The translations under genes were made by a program, and so were the position numbers. From Amoebophrya sp. A120 (taxonomy: Eukaryota > Sar > Dinophyceae > Syndiniales > Amoebophryaceae), in the NCBI GenBank assembly GCA_905178155.1, contig CAJINV010000009.1, forward strand, positions 2,519,373 through 2,583,372: a DNA stretch of 64,000 nucleotides. Direction: 5' to 3'. Position 1 is the stretch's first letter. Every line of letters begins with the position of its first letter. Below the pieces are notes generated by a model, which saw only the letters and a list, made by a program, of their open reading frames with translations, did no database searches and was not told the origin of the DNA. This document shows, piece after piece, positions 33,901 through 43,266 of the stretch.

Positions 33901-34662
33901 GCTGCATCTTCAGCCGGCGGTATCCAAGAAAAAAACGCTGTTAGTGTAAATTTGTGATGCGCAACATGCAAGATGATTGCGTCTGTCATGCTTGGCATAC
34001 ATCTTAGGGTCCATTAAAGGGCGTTTTCACGTTCTATCTGCGCATGACAGGTTTTTGCTGTCATGCCGGGCAAATTTGTAATGCGGTTCCCCCAAAAAAG
34101 TTACACCTACAATGTTTTTTTCTTGCATAGGCGGCGGCGGGGGTTGTTCCTGTTTCCTCTGGTCGACGTGAGGCAGCATTTTGTTTTTGTCAGCACCAAC
34201 ATCTGGCACAAAATAGATGTCGCGCTTGTTGCCGGGCGTCGACGTCGTACTAGAGGGGGCTCCTTCGGCACCAGTACCACTGTTACGACGAGAAAGATCT
34301 CCCAATGTTGGTCCCTCGGTGCTAGAAGGCATCGTGCTGGCGCTCCCGACTACACTGCTTCTTGTTGCGCGGCCTGGTGTTGGTCTTCCAGCAGCGGCCA
34401 TTTCATCATCTTCAAGTCGCGAAGTAGAAGTAGTATCAGACAGCGCGGCGGTCCTCGTGAAGAGTTGTTCTTGTTGTGTACTGCTCGCTGAGTCATGTTC
34501 GGTATCTCGCTCGACTTTAAATCCGGTAACGCCACGGAGGAAGGAAACATAGTTGAAAATAACGCTGCCGCCACAACCTCTACTCCGGCCCACCAGGTCG
34601 TCGGGGGAGAGGCTGGAGGCCGCAAGCATGGCCGCGACGAGGAAAGCGTAGGGGCGCGACAT
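24971..34662 (-). CDS. Giant EF-hand protein 2, ~2,113 aa, 17 exons
   Basis: Exons are 34662-34130, 33920-32811, 32666-32627, 32391-32197, 32073-31565, 31256-31188, 30908-29432, 29254-29173, 28910-28763, 28598-28561, 28256-28211, 28001-27875, 27724-27220, 27068-25875, 25621-25477, 25325-25266 and 25114-24971. They sum to exactly 2,114 codons. The start MSRPYAFLVAAMLAASSLS looks like a signal peptide, implying entry to the secretory pathway; an in-frame ATG at 34707 would add 15 residues. Then come a Ser/Thr-rich region with MWEFDYDEEDYENDESHLVA, a folded-looking stretch (HLKIYVAKKEDDNLRRAVR, YWTFFTEDAPGTDD, MLNWHERKGCMYHETEKPLG), a helical segment, a perfect EF-hand loop DGDRDGMVCPNE, HIIDPLRDAIESIPVPG, an acidic linker and VWCFPTPASIAKTF. 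No known family beyond the EF-hand. Giant protein 1 is its paralog. Confidence 0.85.
25115..25265. mobile_element. IE32, introner family IE-A
   Basis: Duplication TGCTC; last intron of giant gene 2, orthologous to IE15. Confidence 0.93.
25326..25476. mobile_element. IE33, introner family IE-I
   Basis: Duplication ATTGG; giant gene 2, orthologous to IE16. Confidence 0.93.
25622..25874. mobile_element. IE34, introner family IE-B
   Basis: Duplication GCTGC; giant gene 2. Confidence 0.93.
27069..27219. mobile_element. IE35, introner family IE-A
   Basis: Duplication CGCGT; giant gene 2. Confidence 0.93.
27725..27874. mobile_element. IE36, introner family IE-A
   Basis: Duplication TGTTC; giant gene 2. 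Confidence 0.93.
28002..28210. mobile_element. IE37, introner family IE-J
   Basis: Duplication TTCGA; giant gene 2. The right end TTTTTTCTCGCGATA mirrors its left. Confidence 0.9.
28257..28560. mobile_element. IE38, introner family IE-E
   Basis: Duplication CGGAC; giant gene 2, leaving a 46-nt exon between it and IE37. Confidence 0.93.
28599..28762. mobile_element. IE39, introner family IE-C
   Basis: Duplication AGTAA; giant gene 2. Confidence 0.93.
28911..29172. mobile_element. IE40, introner family IE-B
   Basis: Duplication TCCCC/TCCTC; giant gene 2, directly after the EF-hand exon. Confidence 0.9.
29255..29431. mobile_element. IE41, introner family IE-N
   Basis: Single member: AGAAAAAAGCAGGCAGG at the left, inverse at the right. 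Duplication GAGGG/AAGGG; giant gene 2, just before the EF-hand loop. Confidence 0.9.
30909..31187. mobile_element. IE42, introner family IE-E
   Basis: Duplication GGGCC; giant gene 2. Confidence 0.93.
31257..31564. mobile_element. IE43, introner family IE-F
   Basis: Duplication TGGGT; giant gene 2. Confidence 0.93.
32074..32196. mobile_element. IE44, introner family IE-H
   Basis: Duplication AAGGT/AAAGT; giant gene 2. Confidence 0.9.
32392..32626. mobile_element. IE45, introner family IE-D
   Basis: Duplication TGAAA; giant gene 2. Confidence 0.92.
32667..32810. mobile_element. IE46, introner family IE-A
   Basis: Duplication TTTCT; giant gene 2, with only a 40-nt exon between it and IE45. 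Confidence 0.93.
33921..34129. mobile_element. IE47, introner family IE-J
   Basis: Duplication GGCGG; first intron of giant gene 2. Confidence 0.93.
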
Positions 34663-36233
34663 GATCGTCGTGAAGTGCCGGGCACGGGAAGAAGAAAATA
34701 AAGTCATCCTGAAATGACACAAGTTGCTCGTATGGAATTCAGGTGAAATAGATGACAATAATCTACAACATAAACAGGGGAAAAACAAAAAATGGCAACA
34801 AGGTAGTGCTTATTTTAGTTGGTTTTTCAGGGGGTGGTGGTTATTTTAGTTGTTTTTTCAGAGGGTCGTAGATTTTGACGTCGAGTGGAAAAATCTCGAC
34901 AAGAAGAATCCTGTTTAGTTAAGCAGAATGTGGTGCGCGGTGCTTTTTAAATGAGTCTGTCAATGTTGACAGTGATGTCAGGCTGTTTTTGGATGTACGA
35001 AAATCGTGGTTACGAATAACAATAATCATTGCTCCTGTTCCTGTTGGAGGAAACGAAATAAGTACTGACGACCTGGACGAAGTACGACGAACGGGGGGAC
35101 GAACAGGAGACAGACCGACAACGGAAAAGAAAGAACGAAGGCAAGAGTCCGAGTTTTTTTTCTGTGCTATGATCCGGCTCCATACACATACAGTTCATTA
35201 CTTCATCTTCGTAAAAACGGACGAAGCTGGACGAAGATCAGAAAGAGAAACTACACCGCTGCTCGCCGGCGTGCATGAGAGACTACAAGACCAGGTTGAT
35301 AGAAAGCAAAACTTATTTTTAGCCGGTTTACGAGAACGATGCTACCTTCGTCTTTGATGTATTTTGCTTACTACGTAAAGCAACGAATAACGAAAACAAA
35401 AACATAAACTACTCCATGTGAAGAAATATAACGACGCGAATCAAGTAGCTTCTTCGATAGAATCATGCAACTCACACTGAGGATGGAGAGGACCCACTCC
35501 TGTGTGACCTCGAACTGAGGATGATATACCAGATCCAGAAGATAAAGATTTAGATTAGATACGACGAAACTAAGCACGACCAAGCACCACGTCAAGGCAG
35601 CGGGCGGTACGTCGACGAGGACGAGAGAGAGAATATTTATTAACGGGTTGCACAAGAATGGCCGAGACAAGTTTACGCCAATAACCAAAATTGATCCTCC
35701 CGTGGACCGTGAGACAAAGTCCATCCCGCTTCGTCATCAAGTGTCAACGTCAAGGAGAACACCAAAATAAATTCAGCCATGGGTGACCTCGTTCATCTCC
35801 GCAGCCGCAGCTACAAGAAAGATATAGGCAGCTACCCTGGTCGTGCAATTCTAATTTTTATTTTTCCTCGCAATATGATACTAGATTCTATACGCTCTTG
35901 AAAAAGTTGTCGTCAACTGACCGGGGTCGTACGTGAAGGACGATTTCATTTGTGATGACGCAATCGCGATTTATTTGAAGACGTCTTTGCATCTTCTGTC
36001 GAAAAAGCAACTTCTTGTTTCAACGATTTTTCCAGTGACTAGTTGTTACTTCTAGTACAACCAAGAAGCCTAGTACAACGTGGAGGTGAATTGGTTTTGA
36101 TTTTGAGTTTGTTGATCCTAGCTTTCAGTTTCACAACCTCGTACTCACAGCTCCGATCCTACTTACTTCAAAAAATCGTTCCGATGTTTTCCTGGAATCG
36201 CATCGTATACAAGTCGACTCATCCGTTTCCCTT
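34663..36233. other. Spacer between giant gene 2 and the SIZ-like gene
   Basis: No supported gene. Open frames at 34989-35357 (+) and 35371-35724 (-) resemble nothing. A ~30-nt direct repeat built on TTATTTTAGTTG occurs twice at 34810-34862. The promoter of giant gene 2 should lie at the left end. Confidence 0.5.
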
Positions 36234-39200
36234 TCAATCGCTGAGTTCAATCACCTCCGGCTCGACAGCAGGCTTTGGCGGTCTGGCCCGTGATTGCTGT
36301 AGTTGTACTGCTCTAGAAGTTATGGAATGTAAAAGTGTCTGGAAGAATGTGAGATCTGTGATGCATATTTTGCATGATCCATAATGTCTGTGATGCATGG
36401 CCTAGCATCACAGATTTTTACAGCGCCTCCTCATGCCTATTCCGCATGACAAATGCCATCTCCGCGAAGCACAAAGTCTACTCCTCTTACTGGTCATGCA
36501 ATACAAATTTTTTTCGAATCCAGAGACAGCATCACAAGTTTAGAATCTTCCAGACCCAGACATTTTTGCATTGCATAGAAGTGGTTGTGGAAGTCGCTGC
36601 AGTTGTATTGTAGTTCTTCCCTGCAGCTCCTGTGGCCCCAGCCGCCCCGGTAGTTGTACCACGAGAACAAGTCGATCTGTGCAAGGAATAGGAATCTTTA
36701 GAAGCTGCGGAAGAGGATGAAGCTGCGACCCCAACGGCTGCAACAGCTGAAGATGAGGACGTGCCTGCGGTTATCATTTCGCCAGTCGTGCTGGTTGCGG
36801 TAGTTCCTGTTTTCTGCTTTTTCAACGCCGGCTCGTCCTCGTGCTTATCCTGTGCAAAACTATCGTACTCGTATAAATGCATTTCTTGCATTACAAACAT
36901 TTTTCTCAAGGTAAATCAGCATGACAAATTTTATTTCTCATGCGGAAAAAATTTGTGATGCATTTATACGAATACGATACTTTTGCAGTTCATAGTGCTC
37001 GTCGTCTGACAAAATTGTCTCCGCCCCACCAAACTGCATCTCATGCTCCTTCTTGATTTCCCTGTCAAATGCGAAGTTGGTGGTGCCGTATCCTGTGCAA
37101 AAGGATCGTACTAGTAGAAATCGCAATACAAATTGGCTTAGCATTACAAATTGAATTTGTAATGCTGATTTGCCTTAACAACTAGATTTGTAATGCGTAA
37201 CTGCAATTAGTACGAGTACGATACTTTTGCAATGCATATGCCGTCCTCGTGCACGATCACCCGCCCGAAGTCTTCCCGCACGATCTCTTTCACAATGAAA
37301 AATGCCCCCACCCCCGAACTACTTGGGAGCATTTGTATTGCAAACCCTTTCAAATGAAACACCTGCCCCCTTGCATCTATCAGCATCACAGATTATTTCC
37401 AATCGTGAATAGAAACCATTTGCATTGCAAAAGATCCCAGCGAGAGCGACGCTTGTCATGCAAGCGATGCGATACACGCCTAGATTTTGCAGCAGAAAGG
37501 ATCATACTCGTTTCACGCATAGACAAAAAGTTCTTCATTTGAAAACCTTTATGCATCACAAATTTTTTCAACTTTTGGGGTGGGGGCATTTTTCACTGTA
37601 ATAATCTCGTGGACCTCTTCTCTCTGGTCCTGGATCAGTTGTTTCACTAACAGCTTTTCCGTGTCCGCGTCTCTTTGCACGGCCTTCCCATGGTGTTTCG
37701 CATCTCGTATGTGCAGGAGTTTCAACGCGGCCTTGCGTTATGCATTGCAAAAGTATCGTACTCCTACTCGTATAAATGCATTACAAATTTCCGCAGCATG
37801 AGAAATGAAATTTATCATGCGGATTTACCTTAAGAAAAATATTTGTAATGCATGATTGCAATACAAGTGCGATATTTTTACAGTGCGTATGCGCTCTGCC
37901 GTGTTGATGAGTTTTTTTGTGAAACCGCAAAACCGCATATAACTGTGCACAACTCCCCCTCCCCCTCATTTGTATAGCATGGACGGCAATACAAGCATTC
38001 GCAAGAATGCCGGTTCTGCATGACAAATTCGCACTGGTGTATAGTGCTATCTGGGCTACCAGAACTTGTCATGCAAAGAAACAGTGCCAAGAGGAAGAGG
38101 CAAAGGGTGGATTGGGTATTTTGCATGACAAATGAGGGGGACGAGGGGGAGTTGTGCACTGTCATACCGCAGGTCAAAGGGATGGCACCGCGTACGGGTG
38201 TTGGGGCACTTCCACCGCTTGGCCGGGTTTTGGATTTGTCGCTGCGATATGCATTGGACAAGTATCGTAGTAGTATAAATTGCAATACAAATTTCCTTAG
38301 CATGAGAAATGGAATTTGTCATGCGGATTTGCCTTAGAAAAAAGATTTGTAAAGCAAGACTGCATTCCTACGAGTACGATACTTTTGCGCAGGATATGCG
38401 ACTCGAGAAAGGCGTCCATGTCGAAGGTCTGGAGATGGGTTTTCTCCGAGGTCTGGCTAATCATCGGGGTGTCCTGTACAGCCCCGGAGATCGGGCAAAC
38501 GAGCGAGATCGACCGGAGTTCGACCGAGACACTGGTCGTGAGAAGTTCCTGACTACCGTCTTCGTCCCCGGACTTCATTCGCTTGAAGTACTGCAGAATG
38601 CGCTGCTTGTCGTAGGAGGAGCTTTTGGTCGCCGCGGAGTCAACAGCTGCGTCTGCCGCCAGGGGGTCGGAGGTCGTGTCGTTGGTCGTCGTCAACCGGC
38701 GCTGCCTGTCGGAAGGTGGAAAATAGTTGGGGTTCTTTATCATTTGCTCCAACACCCGCTTCCGCAAGTCCCCCGTGCCCTTTTTTTCGCACAAGTAGAA
38801 GCCCATCAGAAACATTCTCGACGGTATATCAAATGCAAATATGTCTGGGCCTGGAAAGTTGTGATGCTAGTGTCCGAATGATACCACGCTCGCAGTCTGT
38901 ATTAGGGGGCTGCGCATGACAAGTTTCTGAGCGGCTATGTCTAGCGTGAACCGCATGAAAAATGTGTTTTTGCATGACAAACAAGTGACTACACTGTAGC
39001 GCACCAAGCATGACAGACTTTTCAGTCATGATGCCAGTCAAGCATGACAAACCTGCTTGCATCCTTCCAGACCAAGATGACATATTTGCAATGCATACGG
39101 TTCGCCGTCTTCCAATTTGTCAGACCCGTTGTAAAATCTGCAGGTGAGTCTGACCTTCGGCAGCCCGTTCGGGTTGGTCAACTGATGCTTGTCCATCTTC

Positions 39201-41039
39201 GCAAAAACAGTGGTCAAATTGATTCCGTCGCACTCCTTGCGGCTGTGTCCGTAGTCCGGTGGTGGGATCATGGGCTTCTCCGTGGGTCTGCCGTCCTTGT
39301 TCGGTTTTTTGTGCTCCACTCCGTTGACCAGCAATTTCATTATGGATTTCAAAAGTATCGCGCTTGTAAGTACTCATCGCAGTCATGCACCATCACAAAT
39401 CTCTTTACCAAGGTGTAACTACTGCATTCCAAACTTCTTCATTTCTCAAGCTAGCGAAATTTTCCATGCCTTTTTTACTAGTGCGGTAACTTTTGCGCAG
39501 GATATTCACCTCGTAGGGCCAATTCGGCCCGTTCAGGTCGTAGTCGTCGCAACGCACGGACTTTATCACCCAGGCGTAGTTTGGCAAGTCCTTCTTATCT
39601 CGCCAGTTCTTAACAAAGTCAGGCGGTAAATCGAAGTAGACCTTTTATAGATAGTTTATTATGCGGGATCCCCTGCCTCAGCCTCAGTTGTATTTTGAAG
39701 AATCCTGCTTGATCCCCTCCGAAAGTCACATTATACGATTTTTACACTGTCTCGACGACGGACATGAAGGAATCAACTACATTAAACAAGCATTTAAAAG
39801 CTGGTAACTAAGTAAAGTACCTCTGAAGCCAATCCCACACTCGCAGCAGCTTGTCGCTCGACTTGCTGGATTTCCCCTATGCAATGCAAAAATATCGCAC
39901 AAATTGAATATTGAAATTAGCAGTAAAAATCGCATTAGAAATTATATTCCTATATCGTGCGAGTAGTTGCACTTGAATGAGAAACCTCACCCGACCAAGA
40001 AATCGAAATGCAAAACGAGGCTTTTACTTTTTATCGTGCAGAGTCAGGTACTAGATGAGAAACCAAAAATTTGTCATGCAGTATTGCGATGTTGAGTTGT
40101 AGAAGCAGTTGCAGTGGCGCGATGCGTTTGCAGTGCGTATTTCCTGCTTGTGCCGTGCACGCCATTATCAAAGGGGGAAAAAGCGTTAACATCAACGGAA
40201 TTTGAGACGCAGTAACGCATCACAGAACGTGCCCAAGTTTGTCATGCATAGCATGCATACCAGGCAAAAGTTGTCATGCATATTTGCAATCTATTAAAAC
40301 CGTTACTAACGTTAACACTTTTTTGTTTGATAGCCATGAAGGGGTCCACATGCTTGAGACGACACCTGGGGCAGACCCAGGCGCCCCGGCGCTGCGCCTT
40401 TTCGCACTCGTCCATTCTTGATTTCTTCTGGCCTTGGTACCAGGACTTTACGCAGGCTGTGTGGAATTTGGTCTTGCACAGCCAGCACTTGTAAAACAAA
40501 ATCGCGCTCGGATTGTAGTCCGGCTTCTCCCGTTCCCGGGCGGTAAATTTCATCACCTTGGAGCCGCACAGGCAGGGGTGTGGCGAGACGTAGTCGGGGT
40601 GTCCCGGGTGGTTAGTGGAATACTGCTGTCGTGGTTTTCTGTTCATCTTCATAGAAGCGATTTGCGGTGCCGGGGGAACTTGTTGATGTCCATCGTCGTC
40701 TACTTGTTCCTGTGGGCGTCGTATGAAATGTAAAAATGTCTGGGTCATCTGGAAGATTGCAGGAGTTTGTCATGCATCTTCTGGATCACGCAACTGGTCT
40801 CTAATGCACGCAGAAGCATTACAGGTTTTTGCGCAGGCCTCCTGATGTCTATCCCGCATGAGAAATTCCCTATTTGCGTAGCAAGAAATGGGAATCTTTT
40901 GGTGCTTATGCAATACAAATTTTTGCCTATTCCAGAATTCGCATGACAAGTTCGGATCCTTCCAGACCCAGACATTATATTTGCATTTGATACGTCGCTC
41001 CATGTCGATCACTCGCTTCGGCTCAACAGTGTCGTCCAT
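36234..41039 (-). CDS. SIZ/PIAS-type SUMO E3 ligase (PHD, PINIT, SP-RING, SIM)
   Basis: Fourteen exons (41039-40993, 40721-40333, 40165-40140, 39877-39821, 39641-39505, 39340-39098, 38826-38397, 38247-38167, 37937-37890, 37738-37604, 37287-37239, 37088-36995, 36845-36578, 36320-36234) give 677 codons exactly. Residues ~55-135 form a PHD finger: HPCLCG, YKCWLC, FHTAC, WVCPRC. Residues ~165-285 look like a PINIT region (VYFDLPPDFVKNW, NWPYEVKLLVNG, LPKVRLTCRFYNG). Then follows an SP-RING (SISLVCPISGAV, THLQTFDMDAFLES, RWKCPNTRTRC). The C-terminus ends VIELSD, a typical SUMO-interacting motif. Such proteins move SUMO from Ubc9 to nuclear substrates; PINIT guides substrate choice and SP-RING holds Ubc9 (family knowledge). 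Two expected SP-RING zinc ligands are missing here. No SAP domain is visible at the N-terminus. Confidence 0.88.
36321..36577. mobile_element. IE48, introner family IE-B
   Basis: Duplication GAAGT; last intron of the SIZ-like gene, before the SIM exon. Confidence 0.93.
36846..36994. mobile_element. IE49, introner family IE-A
   Basis: Duplication GTGCT; SIZ-like gene. Confidence 0.93.
37089..37238. mobile_element. IE50, introner family IE-A
   Basis: Duplication TGCCG; SIZ-like gene. Confidence 0.93.
37288..37603. mobile_element. IE51, introner family IE-M
   Basis: Single member: GAAAAATGCCCCCACCCC and inverse; starts TTTCAC, not TAT. Duplication ATCTC; SIZ-like gene. Confidence 0.9.
37739..37889. 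mobile_element. IE52, introner family IE-A
   Basis: Duplication TGCGT/TGCGC; SIZ-like gene. Confidence 0.92.
37938..38166. mobile_element. IE53, introner family IE-K
   Basis: Duplication CCGCA; SIZ-like gene, just after the SP-RING. Confidence 0.92.
38248..38396. mobile_element. IE54, introner family IE-A
   Basis: Duplication TGCGA; splits the SP-RING of the SIZ-like gene after DAFLES. Confidence 0.93.
38827..39097. mobile_element. IE55, introner family IE-B
   Basis: Duplication CGGTA/CGGTT; SIZ-like gene. Confidence 0.91.
39341..39504. mobile_element. IE56, diverged IE-A introner
   Basis: Duplication TTCAT/TTCAC; in the PINIT region of the SIZ-like gene. Confidence 0.88.
39642..39820 (-). 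other. GT-AG intron in the SIZ-like gene
   Basis: Donor GAG|GTACTT and acceptor AAAAG|GTCTAC, 179 nt, phase 0. It joins SVGLASE to VYFDLPPDFVKNW at the start of the PINIT region. Confidence 0.75.
39878..40139. mobile_element. IE57, diverged IE-A introner
   Basis: Typical A-type left end, longer and decayed interior. TTTCC flanks both sides (followed by CC at the left); SIZ-like gene. Confidence 0.8.
40166..40332. mobile_element. IE58, introner family IE-C
   Basis: Duplication GCCAT; SIZ-like gene, right after the PHD exon. Confidence 0.93.
40722..40992. mobile_element. IE59, introner family IE-B
   Basis: Duplication CGTCG; first intron of the SIZ-like gene. Confidence 0.93.
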
Positions 41040-42009
41040 GTTTTAAATGATAAATCAAGTTGTCAGCTACTTCAACATCAGTCGTATGCTTATTTGTTGT
41101 TCCCCGGTATAAATAAATAGTCCATCTTGCTTTATTCGCCGCAACGACAACGAGATCATTTCATTTTCGAGTCGTGGTAAATTTTTCATATCCATTTTGC
41201 GCATGATGTTAATTTTCTCGCCCACATCTCATCAAGTTGTTCTGTTATCTAAAAACCGGACCTGCAACTTTGACTGCAAGAACTGTTGGTCTTGGTACTA
41301 GGCAATAAACGGCATATCAAGATAAAGAGGTCGCTGAAGCTGGTGTGGCAGGTCTGTTGTTGGTTCTTGTTCGCAGACTGAAATAAGAAGCACGAATCGT
41401 AGATACGCTGCAGCTGCAGAGGACCAACATGATTGTATTTCTATTTATTTGCTTCTTGTAAACTATCGCTGTGCAGCAATTTTGCAAATCGAATTCGTAG
41501 TGACCACTGGCACTGGTAGGACGATATGATTACTAGGCAGAACAGCGCTAAGCATATTTCTGTAGTTGTTCTAGGTGACAACAAGAGCTACAGTTACAGA
41601 CTGATACTGAAGAGGTGCACGCATATGTTTTCTACTTTGCGAGATGAACAGGTGGTGCGCAATATCCTTTTTTATTTCTTGTTCTTCCTTTCGCTCTACT
41701 TCCTCTTCATCGAACACCAAGACATAAAGCAGGACGTTGCGTCATAAGGTTTTCGTGCGGATCCCGCGCTCACGACGTTAATCTGCTATGATGAATATTT
41801 TGAGAGAATTCAGCCACTGCTTGGGACGCCCATGCTCTATTCTTTCGAATTCTATCAAAACGCTTCTCCAAATAAAAGTCGTTGGTCTTTGATTTTGCGC
41901 CCGATCGGTAGGAGTAGTCGCCGAGAGGACCAAAGGGCCACCAACGTACTACAATTAACTCCCTCGAGTGCAGAATTGATGAAGGGGTAGAGTCTGAGCT
42001 GTGGTAAAA
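41040..42009. other. Spacer upstream of the SIZ-like gene
   Basis: AT-rich, no gene seen. An open frame at 41526-41747 (+) ends in a hydrophobic run, has no recognisable motif and is not supported. Confidence 0.5.
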
Positions 42010-43050
42010 TTAGACCAGAAAATCGGAAGAAGTACATGCTTTTTTGCGTATCCCCTTGCAATGGGGGTCGCGGCTTGAATGAGGTTGGGGGGTGCGAAGG
42101 CGCGACCGCGTTCCGGGTTGTTTTATCCCGGAAAAATTAGCCCCCGGCATTGCGGCTGCGCGGCCGGGGCCGGGGCGGGTCGGCTTGGCGTAGATAGGAA
42201 GGCGACGGCACGCAGCCAACACCCCGCCACCCGCCCCCGAGCTGGGCCCACGTCGGGGACACACAACCGACGCGGCGCGCATCCCGGGGCCCCAACGCGA
42301 AGCCCTTCCGGGCACGGAAAAGCTCTTGCTTTGGCCGCGGCCTGGCGCGCCTTTTCCCTTCCGGGGCCCCGGCCGGCGGGTGAACTGCAGGCCCCCCAAG
42401 AGGCACGCGCGCCTCCCCCTTCCGGAGGGGGGGGGAAAAGGGGGGCCGAATTGGCCCAATTCGCCCCCCTTTTTGAGGGGGGGTAAAATGTGCCCGCTTC
42501 CGGGCCATTTTGCCCCCCCCCCTGTAGTAGCGGGGGAAGGCCATTTATTGCCCCCCCCTAAAAAAGGCGGCAGAATTGGGCCAATTCGGCCCCCTTTTTA
42601 CCCCCCCTCCAGAAGGGGGGGCCCGCGCGCCTTCCGGGCCCCCCTTCCCGGCCCCCCAATTGTGGGGCGGCTGCTGTTGGGGCCGAAGCAGGCCCCACCA
42701 CAGGGGCGCGCGCCCTACTGCTTCAAGGGCCGGCCCCTCCGGTACGGCGAGCAGGCCCATGCGCATCCGGCAAAAAACATGGCGGCGCCGCACCGGCCCG
42801 ACCGGGACGGGCTCGCGGGGAGGCCGCTTGGTGGGGCGGCGTTTCTCGCTCCTGGCGGGCTTCGAGGTCGGGAGGCCGCCCCGGTTCTCTTTGGCAAGCC
42901 ACAACGCCCGAGCCGCTGCATGGCGCAGCGAGGCCCTCGGGCCGGGTGTACTGTCGGGGCACCCCGCCGCCCCCGAAGCGAAACGATAGCGGCCCGTCAT
43001 GCAAGCGGGTGCGCGAAAAAGTATGTACTTCTTCCGATTTTCTGGTCTAA
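42010..43050. mobile_element. GC-rich element with 39-bp terminal inverted repeats
   Basis: The left end (42010-42048) and right end (43012-43050) are inverted copies with about two mismatches, starting TTAGACCAGAAAATCGGAAG. The element is flanked by a 5-bp duplication TAAAA (42005-42009 and 43051-43055). The 1,041-bp interior is far richer in G and C than its surroundings and full of C/G runs and internal palindromes around 42410-42620. Long open frames occur on both strands, as expected of GC-rich noncoding DNA, and none resembles a transposase. Best read as a non-autonomous DNA transposon. Confidence 0.8.
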
Positions 43051-43266
43051 TAAAAAATTACGTACTACTCGCTATATTTCTTAGTTCTGAACAACTAATA
43101 CTAAAAGGCGAGCAGTAAACAAGAAGCAATTAGAATTACACGATTTCCATCTGTTATTTCAACTTTCAACACGTGTTTCTGTTTTTTTAACAAGACATAT
43201 TATTACTTGAAGTCGTTCTGCCATACTACCCAACCAACGATGAGCCAGTAAGTAGCAGGCACCCTG

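Noticed and set aside
35371-35724. 117-aa hydrophobic ORF in the spacer
   Set aside because: No similarity to anything recognised, no paralogous copy, and no splice context; likely chance.
42079-43084. Long open frames on both strands of the GC-rich element
   Set aside because: Overlapping frames on both strands with Pro/Gly/Arg-rich nonsense are what GC-rich DNA gives by chance; no motif supports a protein.
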